Source of the DNA: Kalmusia sp. IMI 367209
Taxonomy: Eukaryota > Ascomycota > Dothideomycetes > Pleosporales > Didymosphaeriaceae
DNA length: 64,000 nucleotides
Direction: 5' to 3'
NCBI GenBank assembly: GCA_027946365.1
Contig: JAPEUQ010000008.1
Location: 1,302,001 to 1,366,000 of the forward strand
Below the pieces are notes generated by a model. That model worked only from the letters and a program-made list of their open reading frames with translations. It had not been told where the DNA came from and searched no databases. A program made the translations under genes and the position numbers. Positions 46,074-57,814 of this stretch are shown piece by piece. Numbering within the stretch: the first letter of the stretch is position 1; each line of letters begins with the position of its first letter.

Positions 46074-47025
46074 ATGCATTTCACGAATGTAATTTTGGGA
46101 GTTTTTGCGACCAGCGTGTCGGTGGTGTTCGCTGGGAAGACTTCGACCGTATCAAATTGGGGTGACAACCCATCTGGACTTCCAGCGATGCTGGTGTACA
46201 CGCCTGATAAGATCGCCGAAAAGCCAGCAATCATCCTCGGAGTAAGTGACGCTTTGATTCGATTTCGCAGATTGGCGAACTGAGTGTATCAAGCTTCATC
46301 CTTGCGGTGGCACCGGTGCCATGTATCAGTCCATGACACCTCTTCCTTCCTACGCCGACAAGCTTGGTTTCGTCCTTTTGTTCCCCACCTCGAAATCGCA
46401 ATCCGGGATGAACTGCTGGGACGCACACTCGGCCAAGTCGTTGAAACACGATGGTGGGGGAGACTCACAAGGACTTGCAGCCATGGTCAAGTGGGCCTTG
46501 AAGACGTATAACGGCGACGCTAGCAAAGTCTTCGTCGTTGGTGGATCTTCTGGGGCAATGGAGACTAACGTTTTGGCTGCAACATATCCCGACATTTTCG
46601 CCGGTGGTGCATCATACTCTGGTGTCCCTGCGGCGTGCTGGTCTGGCTCTCCCATGTCTACGCCTATGTCGTCGGATTTAAGCTGCCCGTTGGGCAAGAA
46701 GGCATCCACATATACGCAGCAGCAGTGGGTCGACCTAGCTAAGGGTTGTCATCCTGGGTACAATGGCACGTACCCGAAGATGATGATTGTTCATGGTACC
46801 GCAGACACGGCCGTTACGATCAACAACCTGAATGCGCAGCTGGAGCAGTGGAGCGGTGTGTTCAGCACAAGCTGGTCTAAGAACACTTCGAATGACCCGA
46901 CGACCAATTGGAAGAAGATTACTTACGGAGATGGTACGAAATTGGTTGGGTATGAAGTCCAGGGTGGTGGACATATTCCAGCATTCCAAGGTGATGCAAC
47001 TCTGAAGTTCTTTGGGTTGATGTAA
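46074..47025 (+). CDS. Secreted carbohydrate esterase (CE1 / PHB-depolymerase-like; acetylxylan or feruloyl esterase)
   Basis: Exons 46074-46241 and 46294-47025, 52 bp intron (GTAAGT ... AAG), 299 residues. Signal peptide MHFTNVILGVFATSVSVVFA. Alpha/beta-hydrolase features: LHPCGGTGAMYQ (oxyanion region) right after the splice joint, nucleophile elbow VVGGSSGAM (G-x-S-x-G), MMIVHGTADTAV (acid Asp), QGGGHIPAF (catalytic His). Length and motif order match fungal CE1 acetylxylan/feruloyl esterases without a cellulose-binding module. It removes acetyl or feruloyl groups from xylan outside the cell. Substrate cannot be told apart from sequence. Confidence 0.9.
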
Positions 47026-48619
47026 ATATGAGCTCGATTGTATGGACTTGCGAACGCGAGGCTCTACATGATAAATATCGTGTTAGTTCCGCAAAGAACA
47101 TTCATTATTTGCACATGCATATACATACTGTCCATCACTACCATAAGCATTTGAAAATGTAACGGATCCTTCACCTATCTACCTCTCTTATCATTCAGAT
47201 GCTGCGGCTAACCGGAGATTAACCGTCAGGCAAAACGGAAAGCTTGATATGCAGCACAATATCTTGTTTCCATTTTTTGGCCCAGCATACGTGGGTATCG
47301 AACGGCTTTGTGGGCCAATATTTGCATCGTCCATCTCCATATAGCCTGTCTCTGTGCTCAGGTCGAAGTCGTGGTTTCAGCATGAATTAATAGAACTTTA
47401 ATAGTAACAGAATGTATCATATCTAGAAAAGCTGAGTTTCAGCAAAATTGCGAGATAGCAGTCACAGCTCCAGACGCTGGTTGTCTTTAGGATATCATGA
47501 TGTTTTGTTCTTCTGTTTTGATGTTGCTAGCGTCAACAGCTTCCACTTCAAAAATAATGGAATTTTCCCCAAAGACACCAACTCGATATCTCACTCAATC
47601 GTGTAATATGAGAGGAAACATAGTAACTATCAATGTCATTGATGCCGGGGTGAGTACCTCCAAACATTCATGGACAAGGTTCCATTTTCGTCATGACACA
47701 TAGCGGGAATTCGGTGAAGCAGGCTATGGATGCGGCTGAGCAAGGTGAGTCGGTGTTGCGCTTTGTCATGACTGCTGGCGTTGTGGAAGGAAGTATCACG
47801 CGGCAAATCGAAGACGGGGCATGTAAAAAAAAACATAGATACAGGTTGACTCTCTTGAGTTCAGTAACCTGCTACTGGAGATCTTTTCTGCATGATTAAT
47901 CTTAACCACTTGAATTCAAAAGCCCTTCCCAGATCATGATTGATATCTAAATTTACGCCAAACATCTTCACACAATTAAATAGTAGCTCACTGAATGCGT
48001 GTGTGACATGTCCACGCTTACCTTCGATACGAACACTATTCATTATTATGATTCGCCAGCTTCGGCATGCAATACGAATTACGAAGGGCCTGCAGCAACA
48101 GTAAGCTGCTAACTGGGCCACGTGGAGTAAATACGAGATCTAGAAGGTATATAGTCACCTTAAACATGACCGGATGCGGGGAAAAGATTGTCTTAGCTGA
48201 GTGCAAGGATTATTCTGTCAAATGAGCGTTCGAGGGAACGGCCCCCAACAAACAGCTTTGCAGCAACACGATTTTATCCGTGACCGCTCATTGAGATTTT
48301 ACTATCACGTAAAAGCAGACGAATAGTATACACTACTATAGCTCACTTCATGTTACAACCTCGGCTTCCCTAAAGCCATCAATAGCTATGCCGCCCCCGG
48401 ATACAGCAAATATTAGCAACAATATTACCTTGTCTTCGTATTCATCTCAGTCTAATCTCATAAAAGGCATGATGTGTAACCTTAAATTAGACACCGACAA
48501 ATACAAAAGATTGGAACTGCATCATAGTTCAAACTCCATCTACCACATTCTTCTGCACGCCTCTCCAGATTCTTTTTACTCCTATATCAAATACCCCTTC
48601 TACCATTTAGTTATTCAAT
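47026..48619. other. Intergenic
   Basis: No supported gene; a plus frame at 48388-48783 overlaps the next gene out of frame. Confidence 0.5.
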
Positions 48620-49003
48620 ATGAGATATGTATCTCTAGATACTCTCCTGCTCGTCCCATTGATTCCTATCCTCGCCATTGCCACGCCTTTAACCTCTCCC
48701 AACCCCTCGATACTTTCCAAACGCGACATATGGTGCCATATAGGCGGCAATCCGCAGCCATGCAATTGGGGCCCAGGGTCTAATACGGGTCAGCGCACGA
48801 CCGTGACCCAGAGCATGCGCTTTGGGGTGAAGTGTTGGTGCACACAGGATTACGGATGGGGATGGGTGCCTGGGTGGGGATGCTATATACCGCGACCACC
48901 ACTAGTCTGTGAAGGTATTTACTGCTTTACTGCTTTAGTTCTGCGTGTATCATGTAGTTGCAGTCGAGGGTACAAGTGGGCCCCGTCTGGATATGTGAGC
49001 TGA
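48620..49003 (+). CDS. Small secreted cysteine-rich protein with Kex2-type site
   Basis: Single open frame, 127 residues. Signal peptide MRYVSLDTLLLVPLIPILAIATP, short propeptide, dibasic KR at residues 34-35 (SILSKR), then a mature part of about 92 residues with nine Cys (DIWCHIGG, QPCNWG, VKCWCTQ, WGCYIP, LVCEG, YCF, SCSCSRGYKW) and many Trp/Gly. The odd cysteine and the hydrophobic TALVLRV stretch could mean that part of 48914-48960 is an intron (GTATTT ... TGTAG), which would change the C-terminus. It resembles effector or antimicrobial-type secreted proteins, but no family is recognised. Confidence 0.65.
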   Translation: MRYVSLDTLLLVPLIPILAIATPLTSPNPSILSKRDIWCHIGGNPQPCNWGPGSNTGQRTTVTQSMRFGVKCWCTQDYGWGWVPGWGCYIPRPPLVCEGIYCFTALVLRVSCSCSRGYKWAPSGYVS

Positions 49004-51521
49004 CGTCAGTTATAGGGAATGTTGGCAATTGCGCATACGATCGCTGTCACTGAGAAACTTCACCAGAACGAAAGAAGCCTAGGGGTAGTATGAATGTCAG
49101 AGAATTATACAACATTGATGCTATGGCAGCTTGTTACATATCGAGTGAACCGCCATCAACTCTTTGGTTACAATGCACGTACGTTAAGCCCACTTAGATT
49201 GAGAGATTTCATTCAAGACCAAAGTGCTTCTTCATGAACTATTCGACTTCCGCGTTACCTTGGTCAAGGGAACGTCATGCCATAGTTACGACCTTTAGAC
49301 CACGAAGTGATCGGGCTCTACTGAGGAGGCGATTTATTAGCCACTGATTGGCATTCCTTTGTGGAGGGTATACTCACGTGCGACATAAACCTGGCTCCAC
49401 TCAGAGGCATGTGTGAGGTCGACCTGAACTCGGCTTAGCGACATACTCTGAGCAGATCTAGCTGGTGAGTACAATCATACATAGGAAAACATTACTTATG
49501 CTTTGTGTATCGTCATGGCATAGCCAGGAATAAGTGGTATCTGAGTACGCGAAAGCATAGCTGACTGGTCATCACCGTAAGAGTTGATGCTACTAAATGA
49601 GAGTATATCGTGCGGACTACACGATCCGGTCCCTGCTTGAACTGGACCACCAGCCAAGCTTTATACTACTTCTTATTGAAAAAGCGTCTGACTTGATTTT
49701 CACGATATCTACCATGCGATCCTATGAGTATATATGTTCCTGAGTCTGCGTCATCATTTTGGGTGCGGAATTTGTTGTACAGTGCGACAGGCATCTTGTC
49801 TTTGTTGTACGACCCGAAGCTAGGTATGACGCCTTATGATCCGTTTGCTAAGCCAGCTTTGAAGTCAAGGTTCTGTAGAAGAATGATTCGCATGCATTTT
49901 TTAAGTTCAGGCGAGAATTTTAACGATGCTCATTCTGGATAAATCAGTAAACAGGAAAAGTGACAAGGTCTGAACCTACGAGAGCCAGCAGATCACCTGC
50001 TTCATCCCTTCCATTTATCATATTTTCTTTCTGTTGTTCCCCCGTCCATTTCACGTGATCGACACATTTGTAAACGTGGGACTTGGCCTGGGGTTTGGCC
50101 ACCTATTCTTCATTGATGCTACCAACATCTGCGCGGGTTGGAAATAATCGAAAAGAACGTGCTTCATCATGCTCATGTTCTCAGAGCAGCTCTCTGTTCT
50201 CGTCAGTAAGTGGCATTACTATAAGTCTGGTCAGTGTGTATCTTAGCATAACACGACAGCCTCGAGCATACCTGGTCGAAACCTGTTCAGAAGATCGATG
50301 AAAGACTTGTCCGTTTGTGGATGTATGTTAAAGAGATGAACATAAGTGAATTCACATTCCTGTACGGATTAGCTCCCACAATGTTATTCAATCTATGGCA
50401 TTCGGCGACCTAATTTCCATACATTGCTACGAAAAGCCCACTTGTTCGCATCGTGATATATCCCTCGCCTACACAGAGGATTTGTACACTCGTATAGTCC
50501 GGACTTCTGGGTGGATTTGGAAACAAGCCAGGTGGATCTACCTTTTGCGCGTGTTGTTTAATCACCTAGGGTCTATATCCGCTCTAATTTGCACTTAAGT
50601 ATACGTGAGACATGGCTTGCGCCCCCGACTACCATCCCACCTGAGAGACACGCCATGTGCCTCAGTAATAGCAAGATAGTGTAACATCGATGTCCGTTCA
50701 GGCGCACTGTACTATGTCTACCTCCCGCATACCTTCGCCCATCAAGAGCATTCATAGAAATGTACCCACCTACAGTGCTTTCACCCGAATCCTCTCTGAG
50801 CTCCCTATCACTACTAACGCTCACTTTGAGACATTTCTCCATAGGTCAACGTTCTATACTTATTCTGCTTCGGATATAAAAATGGTGAAACGACTCCACA
50901 TTATCGAATCACCCAAGACTCGTCAGTGTTCGCAGGAAAACAGGAGTACGACGCATCAACATTACATGAACAATGTATACGTCGTAGCGTCCAGCCAGAT
51001 ATGAACTAGTGGTTCGCACGTCACGCACAGCGTTTCCATCTACAGGTACGCACACAAACACATGTAATCGATGTAGGAGCTTGGGACTACACGTTGCACC
51101 GGGAACTTCAAGTAATCTTTGTGGCGTGTTTTATTAGCTTTCTCAACTTATGGTTTACTCTAATAGCCGAGCCAACGCCATGTCAGGCTCCAAAACACCC
51201 CAAGATACAGGCAACTCCCGTAAACCGCAAACGCCGGCATGTCCATGCTCAATTTTTCGGTGCTCAGAACGCATGATTCCTTTCCATGGTTCCTTTTAAC
51301 GCCGGACAGGAGTTTGTGAATAAGATAAGTATGCAGAAGAGTGGTGTTGATATCTAACATGGATGTATCCAAACCTGGGTGGCTGAACGGGTCCGAGGTT
51401 TGCTGCACTGAACAGCGAGGGTTATCCCCAGCGTGCGTACAAATTCCAGTAGTGAAACAAAGACTCGACATAGGCTGTGTAATGCAGTTGCAGGCTGCGA
51501 GGAAGTCATCGACCAAGTGTG
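49004..51521. other. Long intergenic region, nothing convincing
   Basis: 2.5 kb of ordinary composition. Open frames are below 120 codons, on both strands, without start context, domain or splice support. Confidence 0.5.
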
Positions 51522-53131
51522 CTACGCACCACCGGCGACACCTCGAATAGAGAAGCCGCCCTGGGAGGCGGTACCCCGAATATTGATACCCTCGAGCTGC
51601 TCGCCCCTTCCGCGTATTTGTATATCATCGTCCTCGTCTCGCGTGATGCGACCAGCCAAGCCACGCTTAGGTGCTGGTTCTGAAAAATCAGTGTATTGCG
51701 GCGCGCTGTCATCATCCTTCAAACGCCCGAATGATGAATCGTCAGAGTCTCGGGTTATCCGACTGGCCAGAGATCGACCTTGCGGGGCTATGGGTTGTCC
51801 ATCCTTGGTCATGCGTGATAACAGCGAACCTTTGCGGTTGTTGGTTTCATCGAACGCATCTGACCTTCGGTGATTGCTCATGTTAGAGAAGGCATCACCA
51901 TATCGCTGCTAATCATACAAGTCAGTAAATCTAGCTAGAAAAAGTCTCTAGGATATATAACTCCAATGAGATGCTACGTACCGCAGATGTATCCTTGGAC
52001 CATCGTCCTGTCTCACGTTCGCTGAAGTTGTGACGATCGTGTGTCCACCTCTCACCGCTGGGTTCACGTCGTCGGCGGTCGTTCCGGCTGCGGCTTCGGC
52101 TCCTGTAACGAGTGCGTGTAGAGGTTCCCTCTTCTGTGAAGCCATAACGCCCATCACCTTCGTCGCCCGAAACTGGTGAAGCGCTGCGACCTCGTAGTCG
52201 TCCGAAGCGAGACTCTCGTGGACTACAATGAGTTAGTAAGAGAGCGCAATTCATGCGACGCATTGATCCTCCATACCTCTTGGAGCCTGGCCTGTAAGAA
52301 TCGAGGTCTGCAGGTCTCACTCTCAACCGCCCATCCCGTTCGCGATTGCCATTTCGCCGGTTCCTCCGATTGTCGTAGTCAGAACCGTCGCGCATTTGCT
52401 CGTCGCCGCTGGCACTAAGAAGAGTCAGCAGGTCTCAACAACAACAATATCAGCCACTATACCTTCGCCTTCTACCTCCCGCAGGTTCTTCGTCGCCATA
52501 ATCTAGAAAGTCCCTTCGAGGAGGCGCCCGACGTCGCGGCTCCCTCTCGCGGTTACGATCTCCACGACGATCTGCCCCCCGGGCATCTGGGTTGTTCTTG
52601 TAATAATGACTGCGATCCCCAGCATTCCTGACCTTTTGGTCTCCAGAATTCGCCTGCCGTACGATTAAGGCAAGATTTGGCTTGCTTTCATAACGGCGCG
52701 CTTTTCGAGCAGTCTCTGCCGGTATCGAACCAGCGTCTCCAGCTTCGGGGTCGGTGAGCGCTTGTAATGCTAGCGCAGCATCTTCGGCGCTGTAGAATTG
52801 GAGGTTGACGGACGTGTCATTCACCCAACGTTGATTCTTGAGACGCTGTTGGCAACCAACTTGGATGAGATAGTACACGGCGTCTTGAGGGTCGAAGCCA
52901 TCCACGCCTTGAAGGTTCAGGTAATCGGGCCATTGTTCATTTGGCCGCGCATCGAGGTTCTCGTAGTATGCGGCAGGAAGAGGTGCGTCGCTCGCATTCG
53001 ATTCGTTAACCTGCTGGGCGCAAGCAATTAGGGACAAGCATCAGCCTCGGGTGCGCAAAGGTGCGTACCTGCACGGGTTGCGCAGCAGACGGTGCACCTG
53101 CTTCAAAGTCAATATCCATATCGATGTCCAT
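51522..53131 (-). CDS. NCBP3-like (nuclear cap-binding subunit 3 type) RNA-binding protein
   Basis: Exons 53131-53069, 53010-52463, 52414-52277, 52222-51982 and 51908-51522, introns 48-73 bp, all keeping frame, 458 residues. An acidic start (MDIDMDIDFEAGAP) is followed by an RRM-like fold: YLNLQGVDGFDPQDAVYYL, RWVNDTSVNLQFYSAEDAALALQAL, SKPNLALIVRQAN, and DRSHYYKNNPD, as in the NCBP3 (former DUF2414) domain. The rest is Arg-rich: RDRNRERE-type, an RS stretch (RTRYRSRSRSRNDRRR) and short repeats SLLSRMTKD, SLASRITRD and GLAGRITRD. Probably nuclear mRNA processing or export. The last acceptor is TAGCAG, so one Gln may be included or skipped. Confidence 0.85.
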
Positions 53132-53525
53132 CTTGACGAGTGTCCGGCGTTCGGCGTGCGGCGACGGCGCACTGAGTAATTGGTTTTAGGGTTTGGGTGG
53201 GGTTGAAGATACCCAGAGCTCCATGCGGGAAAGACGAAGGTAAGCGCGCGCTGCGCACAGACCACCTTGGGGTTCACCACTACTTTCCCCTACGTATCCT
53301 AAATCTACATCACGGATTTCGGGGGAACATTGCTTTGCAAGTAGATTTTGACTGGTTTTGAGAAAGCATCCTGCTCTCATCTTTCACAGAGGGTTCGTGT
53401 GCTGCAAGTAGTTCAGGACAGTCGCATTCTTTGATCAATAAAGGACAATACAAGTCATGATGCACAGCCAGTAAACAACATGCATTCCTCAGAGGTATCT
53501 CGCACCGTAACTCACGTCTGTAGCC
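53132..53525. other. Upstream region of the NCBP3-like gene
   Basis: Separates it from the 3' end of the SDR pseudogene, which is on the same strand. A minus frame at 53041-53280 is a shadow. Confidence 0.5.
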
Positions 53526-54387
53526 TTAGATACAACGTCCACCATCCACGTCAAGGTTAACGCCTGTGATGAACTTTGCGTCAGAACTAGCCAGGAAGAC
53601 CGCCGTCGATGTAATATCGTCAACCTCGCCTATGCGGCCCAAAGGTACGTTGAAGATGAACTTCTGTCGATTCTCCGGGGTATCTTCTACACCGGTGAAC
53701 TGCGAGAAGAGCCCGGTACTCGTGACAAGCGGGCAAATGCTCACTACACGAATCTGATGAGGTCCGTACTCAGCCGCCAATCCCTTGGTTGCCTACACAA
53801 AGGATTAGCTATAGTCTAAACGTAGGCAGCTTGAAGAACATACATTTGCAATGGCACCTTTTGAGGCATTGTACCACACAAGCCCCGGCCGCGGACGAGA
53901 TGCTCCGACGCTTGCTATATTGATGATGACACCACCCTCTTTCCTCTCAATTGCCTGCGGAACCCAAGCATTACACCCAAGATATACTCCCTTGACATTG
54001 ACATCGAACGTCTTCTGAAATTCTTCCTCGGTGACTTCGACCGTTGGCTTGTTCCTGTAGCTCGTTCCAGCGTTGTTGACCAGTATGTCACATTTTCCAA
54101 ATTTTTGAATCGCTGTATCAATGGCGGCTTTCCAGTCAGCCGCTTGTGTCACATCCATCTTGTGGAAGGCCATGGCTGAAGGATTAGATTGGACCGTAGC
54201 ATCGCCGCCGGTTTGGTTGATGTCACAAACCAGCACTTTGGCACCTTCTGCGGCAAATGCCTGAGATATTCCCCGCTCCAAACCCAGATCCAGCTCCTAG
54301 TTAGATGGATTAGCGATTTTGAAAGTAGGAGATCAATGAAGGCTGTCTACCAGTGACTAGAGCCACCTTGCCATCAAGTCGGCCCAT
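53526..54387 (-). pseudogene. Short-chain dehydrogenase/reductase with a one-base frameshift
   Basis: Exon 1 54387-54351 (MGRLDGKVALVTG), intron 54350-54297 (54 bp), exon 2 54296-53844, intron 53843-53793, exon 3 53792-53526. Splicing of exon 1 to exon 2 gives the Rossmann motif VTGAGSGFG, but the following RGISQAFAAEGAKVLVCDIN is one base out of frame: near 54273 there is an extra G or C in GGAGCGGGG. The rest is intact: ILVNNAGTS, INIASVGAS, catalytic YNASK, and a C-terminus GVNLDVDGG. No alternative donor or acceptor repairs the frame while keeping the glycine motif. It is a fresh pseudogene or a sequencing error; otherwise a normal 250-residue classical SDR. Confidence 0.8.
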
Positions 54388-55036
54388 GTTGATGTGGACT
54401 GGGTCTACAAATCGTCTGTATAGAATAGGTGGTTGATGTTTCACAAGACCGCCGATGGCAGTAAATTGAATCAAAGGAAGGTGTAGAACCTCACGCTAGC
54501 CATGGAGATTAGAAGACACGGCCTTCTCCCCGCCATTTGACCGTCAGGTGGCTCTCTACCGAGGCCGCGGGTGCATATGGGGTAACTCGTAGTGAGGGGA
54601 AGAGCTGACGTCGTTGGAGCAAGCGGGACCGCCAAGCAGAGAACAGGGGGGTCCCACACAACATGTCCGTGGCCAGTCAGGCCCTCATTCAATCATCCAT
54701 ATAGCGCTTGTGCATCTCCACTCCAAACCACCGGATCCGTGTCTCACAGGTTCAGGCCGGCGATGCTGACGAATGAGGGTGGCAGCTCGGGTGCGGACAA
54801 AGTGGGGTCAATGGATGTCGTAGCGCACCCTCCAAAGCAACAGCACGGCGCACCTCCCGATAAAAGAGCATCGAGCCCCTCAGTCGCAGGTGCCTAGGAG
54901 ATAGAAACGTAATCCATCGCCTTGTCACTTTCCGAAATCGTGAATCAATCATTGCTTTCCAGCATTTGTGTATCTCCCTTACACGCCCGGTGACGATTTC
55001 CAACAAAAACTGATTTCGGTAATAAGATCTGGTAGG
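54388..55036. promoter_or_regulatory. Divergent promoter region between SDR and aldehyde dehydrogenase genes
   Basis: Head-to-head arrangement suggests shared control. A short plus frame at 54592-54897 has no support. No specific binding site called. Confidence 0.4.
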
Positions 55037-56808
55037 ATGGGCTCAGCACAAAAGTACGAGCTACCTTTTAAGGTATGCCAGTAAGCGTGCCACAAATTTC
55101 TCGCTGCTTACAAGATAGCTCAATAACCCTGACCTCCTCCACGACCTCTCCTTCGTACATGGACAATGGAAGAAGTCCAAATCAGGCAAGACATTCGAAG
55201 TAGTCGGTCAGTCCAGCACTTACCCATCATCCAAGCTGCTTATTGATGATGCATAGATCCTGGTACTGGAAAGGCGTGGATAGAATGCCCAACGAACGAC
55301 GCCTCGGATGTCGACGAAGCCGTGAAAAGCTCGCAACAATGTTTCGAAAGTTACAGAAAGATTAGCCCAAGAGCAAGAGCGCAGATGCTTTTTAAATGGG
55401 ACTCACTCATCCGCGAGAACAGGGAAGACATTGCCACCATTCTCGTGTACGAGACAGGCAAGCCGCGCGCCGAAGCTTATGGCGAAATCGACTACTCAAC
55501 CGGCTTCACGTGGTGGTTTGCAGGGGAGGCAGAACGTATCCAGGGCACCGTGTTTACACCAGCACTACCAGATCGCCGCGTATTCACCATCAAGCAACCG
55601 CTGGGGGTCACAGCCGCGCTCGTTCCTTGGAACTTTCCCATCGCCATGATCTTGCGGAAGGCCGGCGCAGCACTTGCAGCTGGGTGCACAATGATCGTGA
55701 AGCCCAGTCCGGAGACACCAATCACGGTCCTGACATTGGCCTACTTGGCCCATAAAGCTGGATTTCCAGATGGGGCATTGAACGTGTTGACTACAGACCT
55801 GGATAAGACTCCTGAGCTCAGTGAGGCACTGTGTCGACATGAGCTTGTGAAGAAGGTATCGTTCACGGGTAGTACCCGAGTAGGGAAGTTGGTTGCAAAG
55901 ATCTGCTCGGATAATCTCAAGAAGGTGACACTCGAACTCGGTGGTAATTGTCCGGTACGCTAAGAAAAAGCTCTTGTTCCTCTATACCACCCCGGTATTA
56001 GAGCATGCTAACAGGGAAACAGGTTCTCATCTTCGATGATGCGAACATCGAACAAGCCATCTCTCAGGTATTTATGTTGAAGTTCCGTCATGTGCGTGCC
56101 CCCCAACATCCGATGCATGCGTCTTGCTCACATCCTCTCAGGCTGGCCAAGCATGTATCACTGCTAACCGCGTTTACGTACAATCGGGCATTTACGACAA
56201 GTTTCTCGAACGTTGGAATGCTGAAAGCAAGAAGATCGTGGTCGGTCATGGCTCGGAGAAAGAAACCACAATGGGGCCAGTCACGACACCACGAGGCATC
56301 GATAAAGCACTAGCTCTTGTCAATGATGCCAAGTCCAAGGGTGCTACCATTCACCTAGGCGGAAATACAGTCTCGAAGAACGGCGGCTACTTCTTCGAAC
56401 CTACCGTGATCACCGGTGTCACTCCGGATATGGACATTGCGAGCGAGGAGATCTTTGCGCCAGTCAGCACATTCTTCAAGTTTGAGACCGAAGATGAGGC
56501 TGTCAAGGCTGCCAACGATACCAGCATGGGCTTGGCTTCGTACTGTTTCACCAAAAACGTTGATCGTCTGTGGAGATTGTTTGAAAACCTGGAAGCAGGC
56601 ATGATTGGGCTAAACACCGGTCAGTGAAAGTTTGTTGGCTTAAACCAATGGCACTACTAATCGAGCAATAGGAAACTCTTCTGCCGCCGAATCGCCGTTT
56701 GGAGGCATAAAACAATCAGGATATGGCAAGGAATCTGGGAAAGACGTTGCTGTTGCGGAATACTTGATCACCAAAACCGGGACATTCACTCTCGAGGGAC
56801 AATCCTAG
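55037..56808 (+). CDS. Succinate-semialdehyde-type aldehyde dehydrogenase
   Basis: Six exons: 55037-55072, 55119-55206, 55257-55954, 56023-56091, 56142-56619 and 56672-56808, introns 46-68 bp. They yield 501 residues, the normal length. Motifs: DPGTGKAWIECP at the N-terminus, VPWNFPIAMILRKAGAALAAGCTMIVKPSPETP (cofactor binding), SFTGSTRVGK, LELGGN with catalytic Glu, GQACITANR with the catalytic Cys, EEIFAPVSTFF, and FGGIKQSGYGKESG. The pattern is that of NAD(P)-dependent succinate-semialdehyde dehydrogenases, which complete GABA breakdown to succinate; a related semialdehyde is possible. No mitochondrial leader is evident. Divergent from the SDR pseudogene, which may once have supplied or used the aldehyde. 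Confidence 0.9.
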
Positions 56809-57814
56809 CTTCCGTGAATCGTAGTGCCTGGTAAGAAAACATGGCAAATTGCTGCACCAATGGATATTTCATGTTGTCAAATTGGTAATTCCTAGTCAAA
56901 TCGAGAGAGTCGACTATGAAATCGTTCTGATTTTTAGAATCGCACATATATAATCCTGACAGATGTGACAAAGTTAGCTGAATGGAAAACCACCAACTTT
57001 TTTATGATGGTCTTGAGGGGAACTATATCTATGTTTACTTTCATTTCTGGAGCGTACTACCCATATGTATATACGTTCGCGTCGACACTTCGAACCCAAC
57101 AAGAAACAGGATTTACCTCAATACGTACCCATGTTGCATTCTACGTTATCCTCTGCTATTCACGGGTAGAATCGAGAGCGTGCAGATTTCCATGCGTCTC
57201 CACTCGTGGAGGTGTAGAACGACTTTGCCACCCACTGACACGACCTCCATGTATGCCAAATTGTATTGGCATCCAGCCCTGACGGCACGAAGGTTCTGTT
57301 AAGTATAGTTTTGAGTGTTGAACTGCTAGCTAAACCTGTTCGCCATTGCTTGAGCCAGTTGGAAACTTCAGTGAGCGTTCTCCTTGCAGTGCAGATAGAT
57401 AAATCCACGTGAAGTGAGTGTATGCCCTTTCTTTTCAAGAATCAGGATCAGGACCCCCATTCTCGAACGATCGTTTCTATTTTCATGATTGACGCTGTGT
57501 AACTAGTCATCGTAGATTGATGATTGGAACGAGACAATCGGTTGCCTTGTACAAGGTTTCGAGGTTTTCTTATGATTTTATAAAGGCGGAGACGAGCGTT
57601 TGTACTTAATAGGTCGCTCTTACCTCCCCGTCACCATTGACGTCGCCCAGCAACCAGACCGCGCTTTCCTGATTCTAGCGCCCCGCCTCAGCAACGGCCT
57701 CTATCTCCTACCTTCGCTCGAATTGACGGATCTATTCCAACAGCTTTCGAATTCGACTACCAGACAAGCCTGCTATTTACCGAAGTACTGCATCGCTTAC
57801 TGTTGATTACAGCG
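56809..57814. other. Intergenic
   Basis: No supported gene. TTGATTACAG just before 57815 looks like an acceptor, so the next gene may have an upstream exon here that I could not define. Confidence 0.45.
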
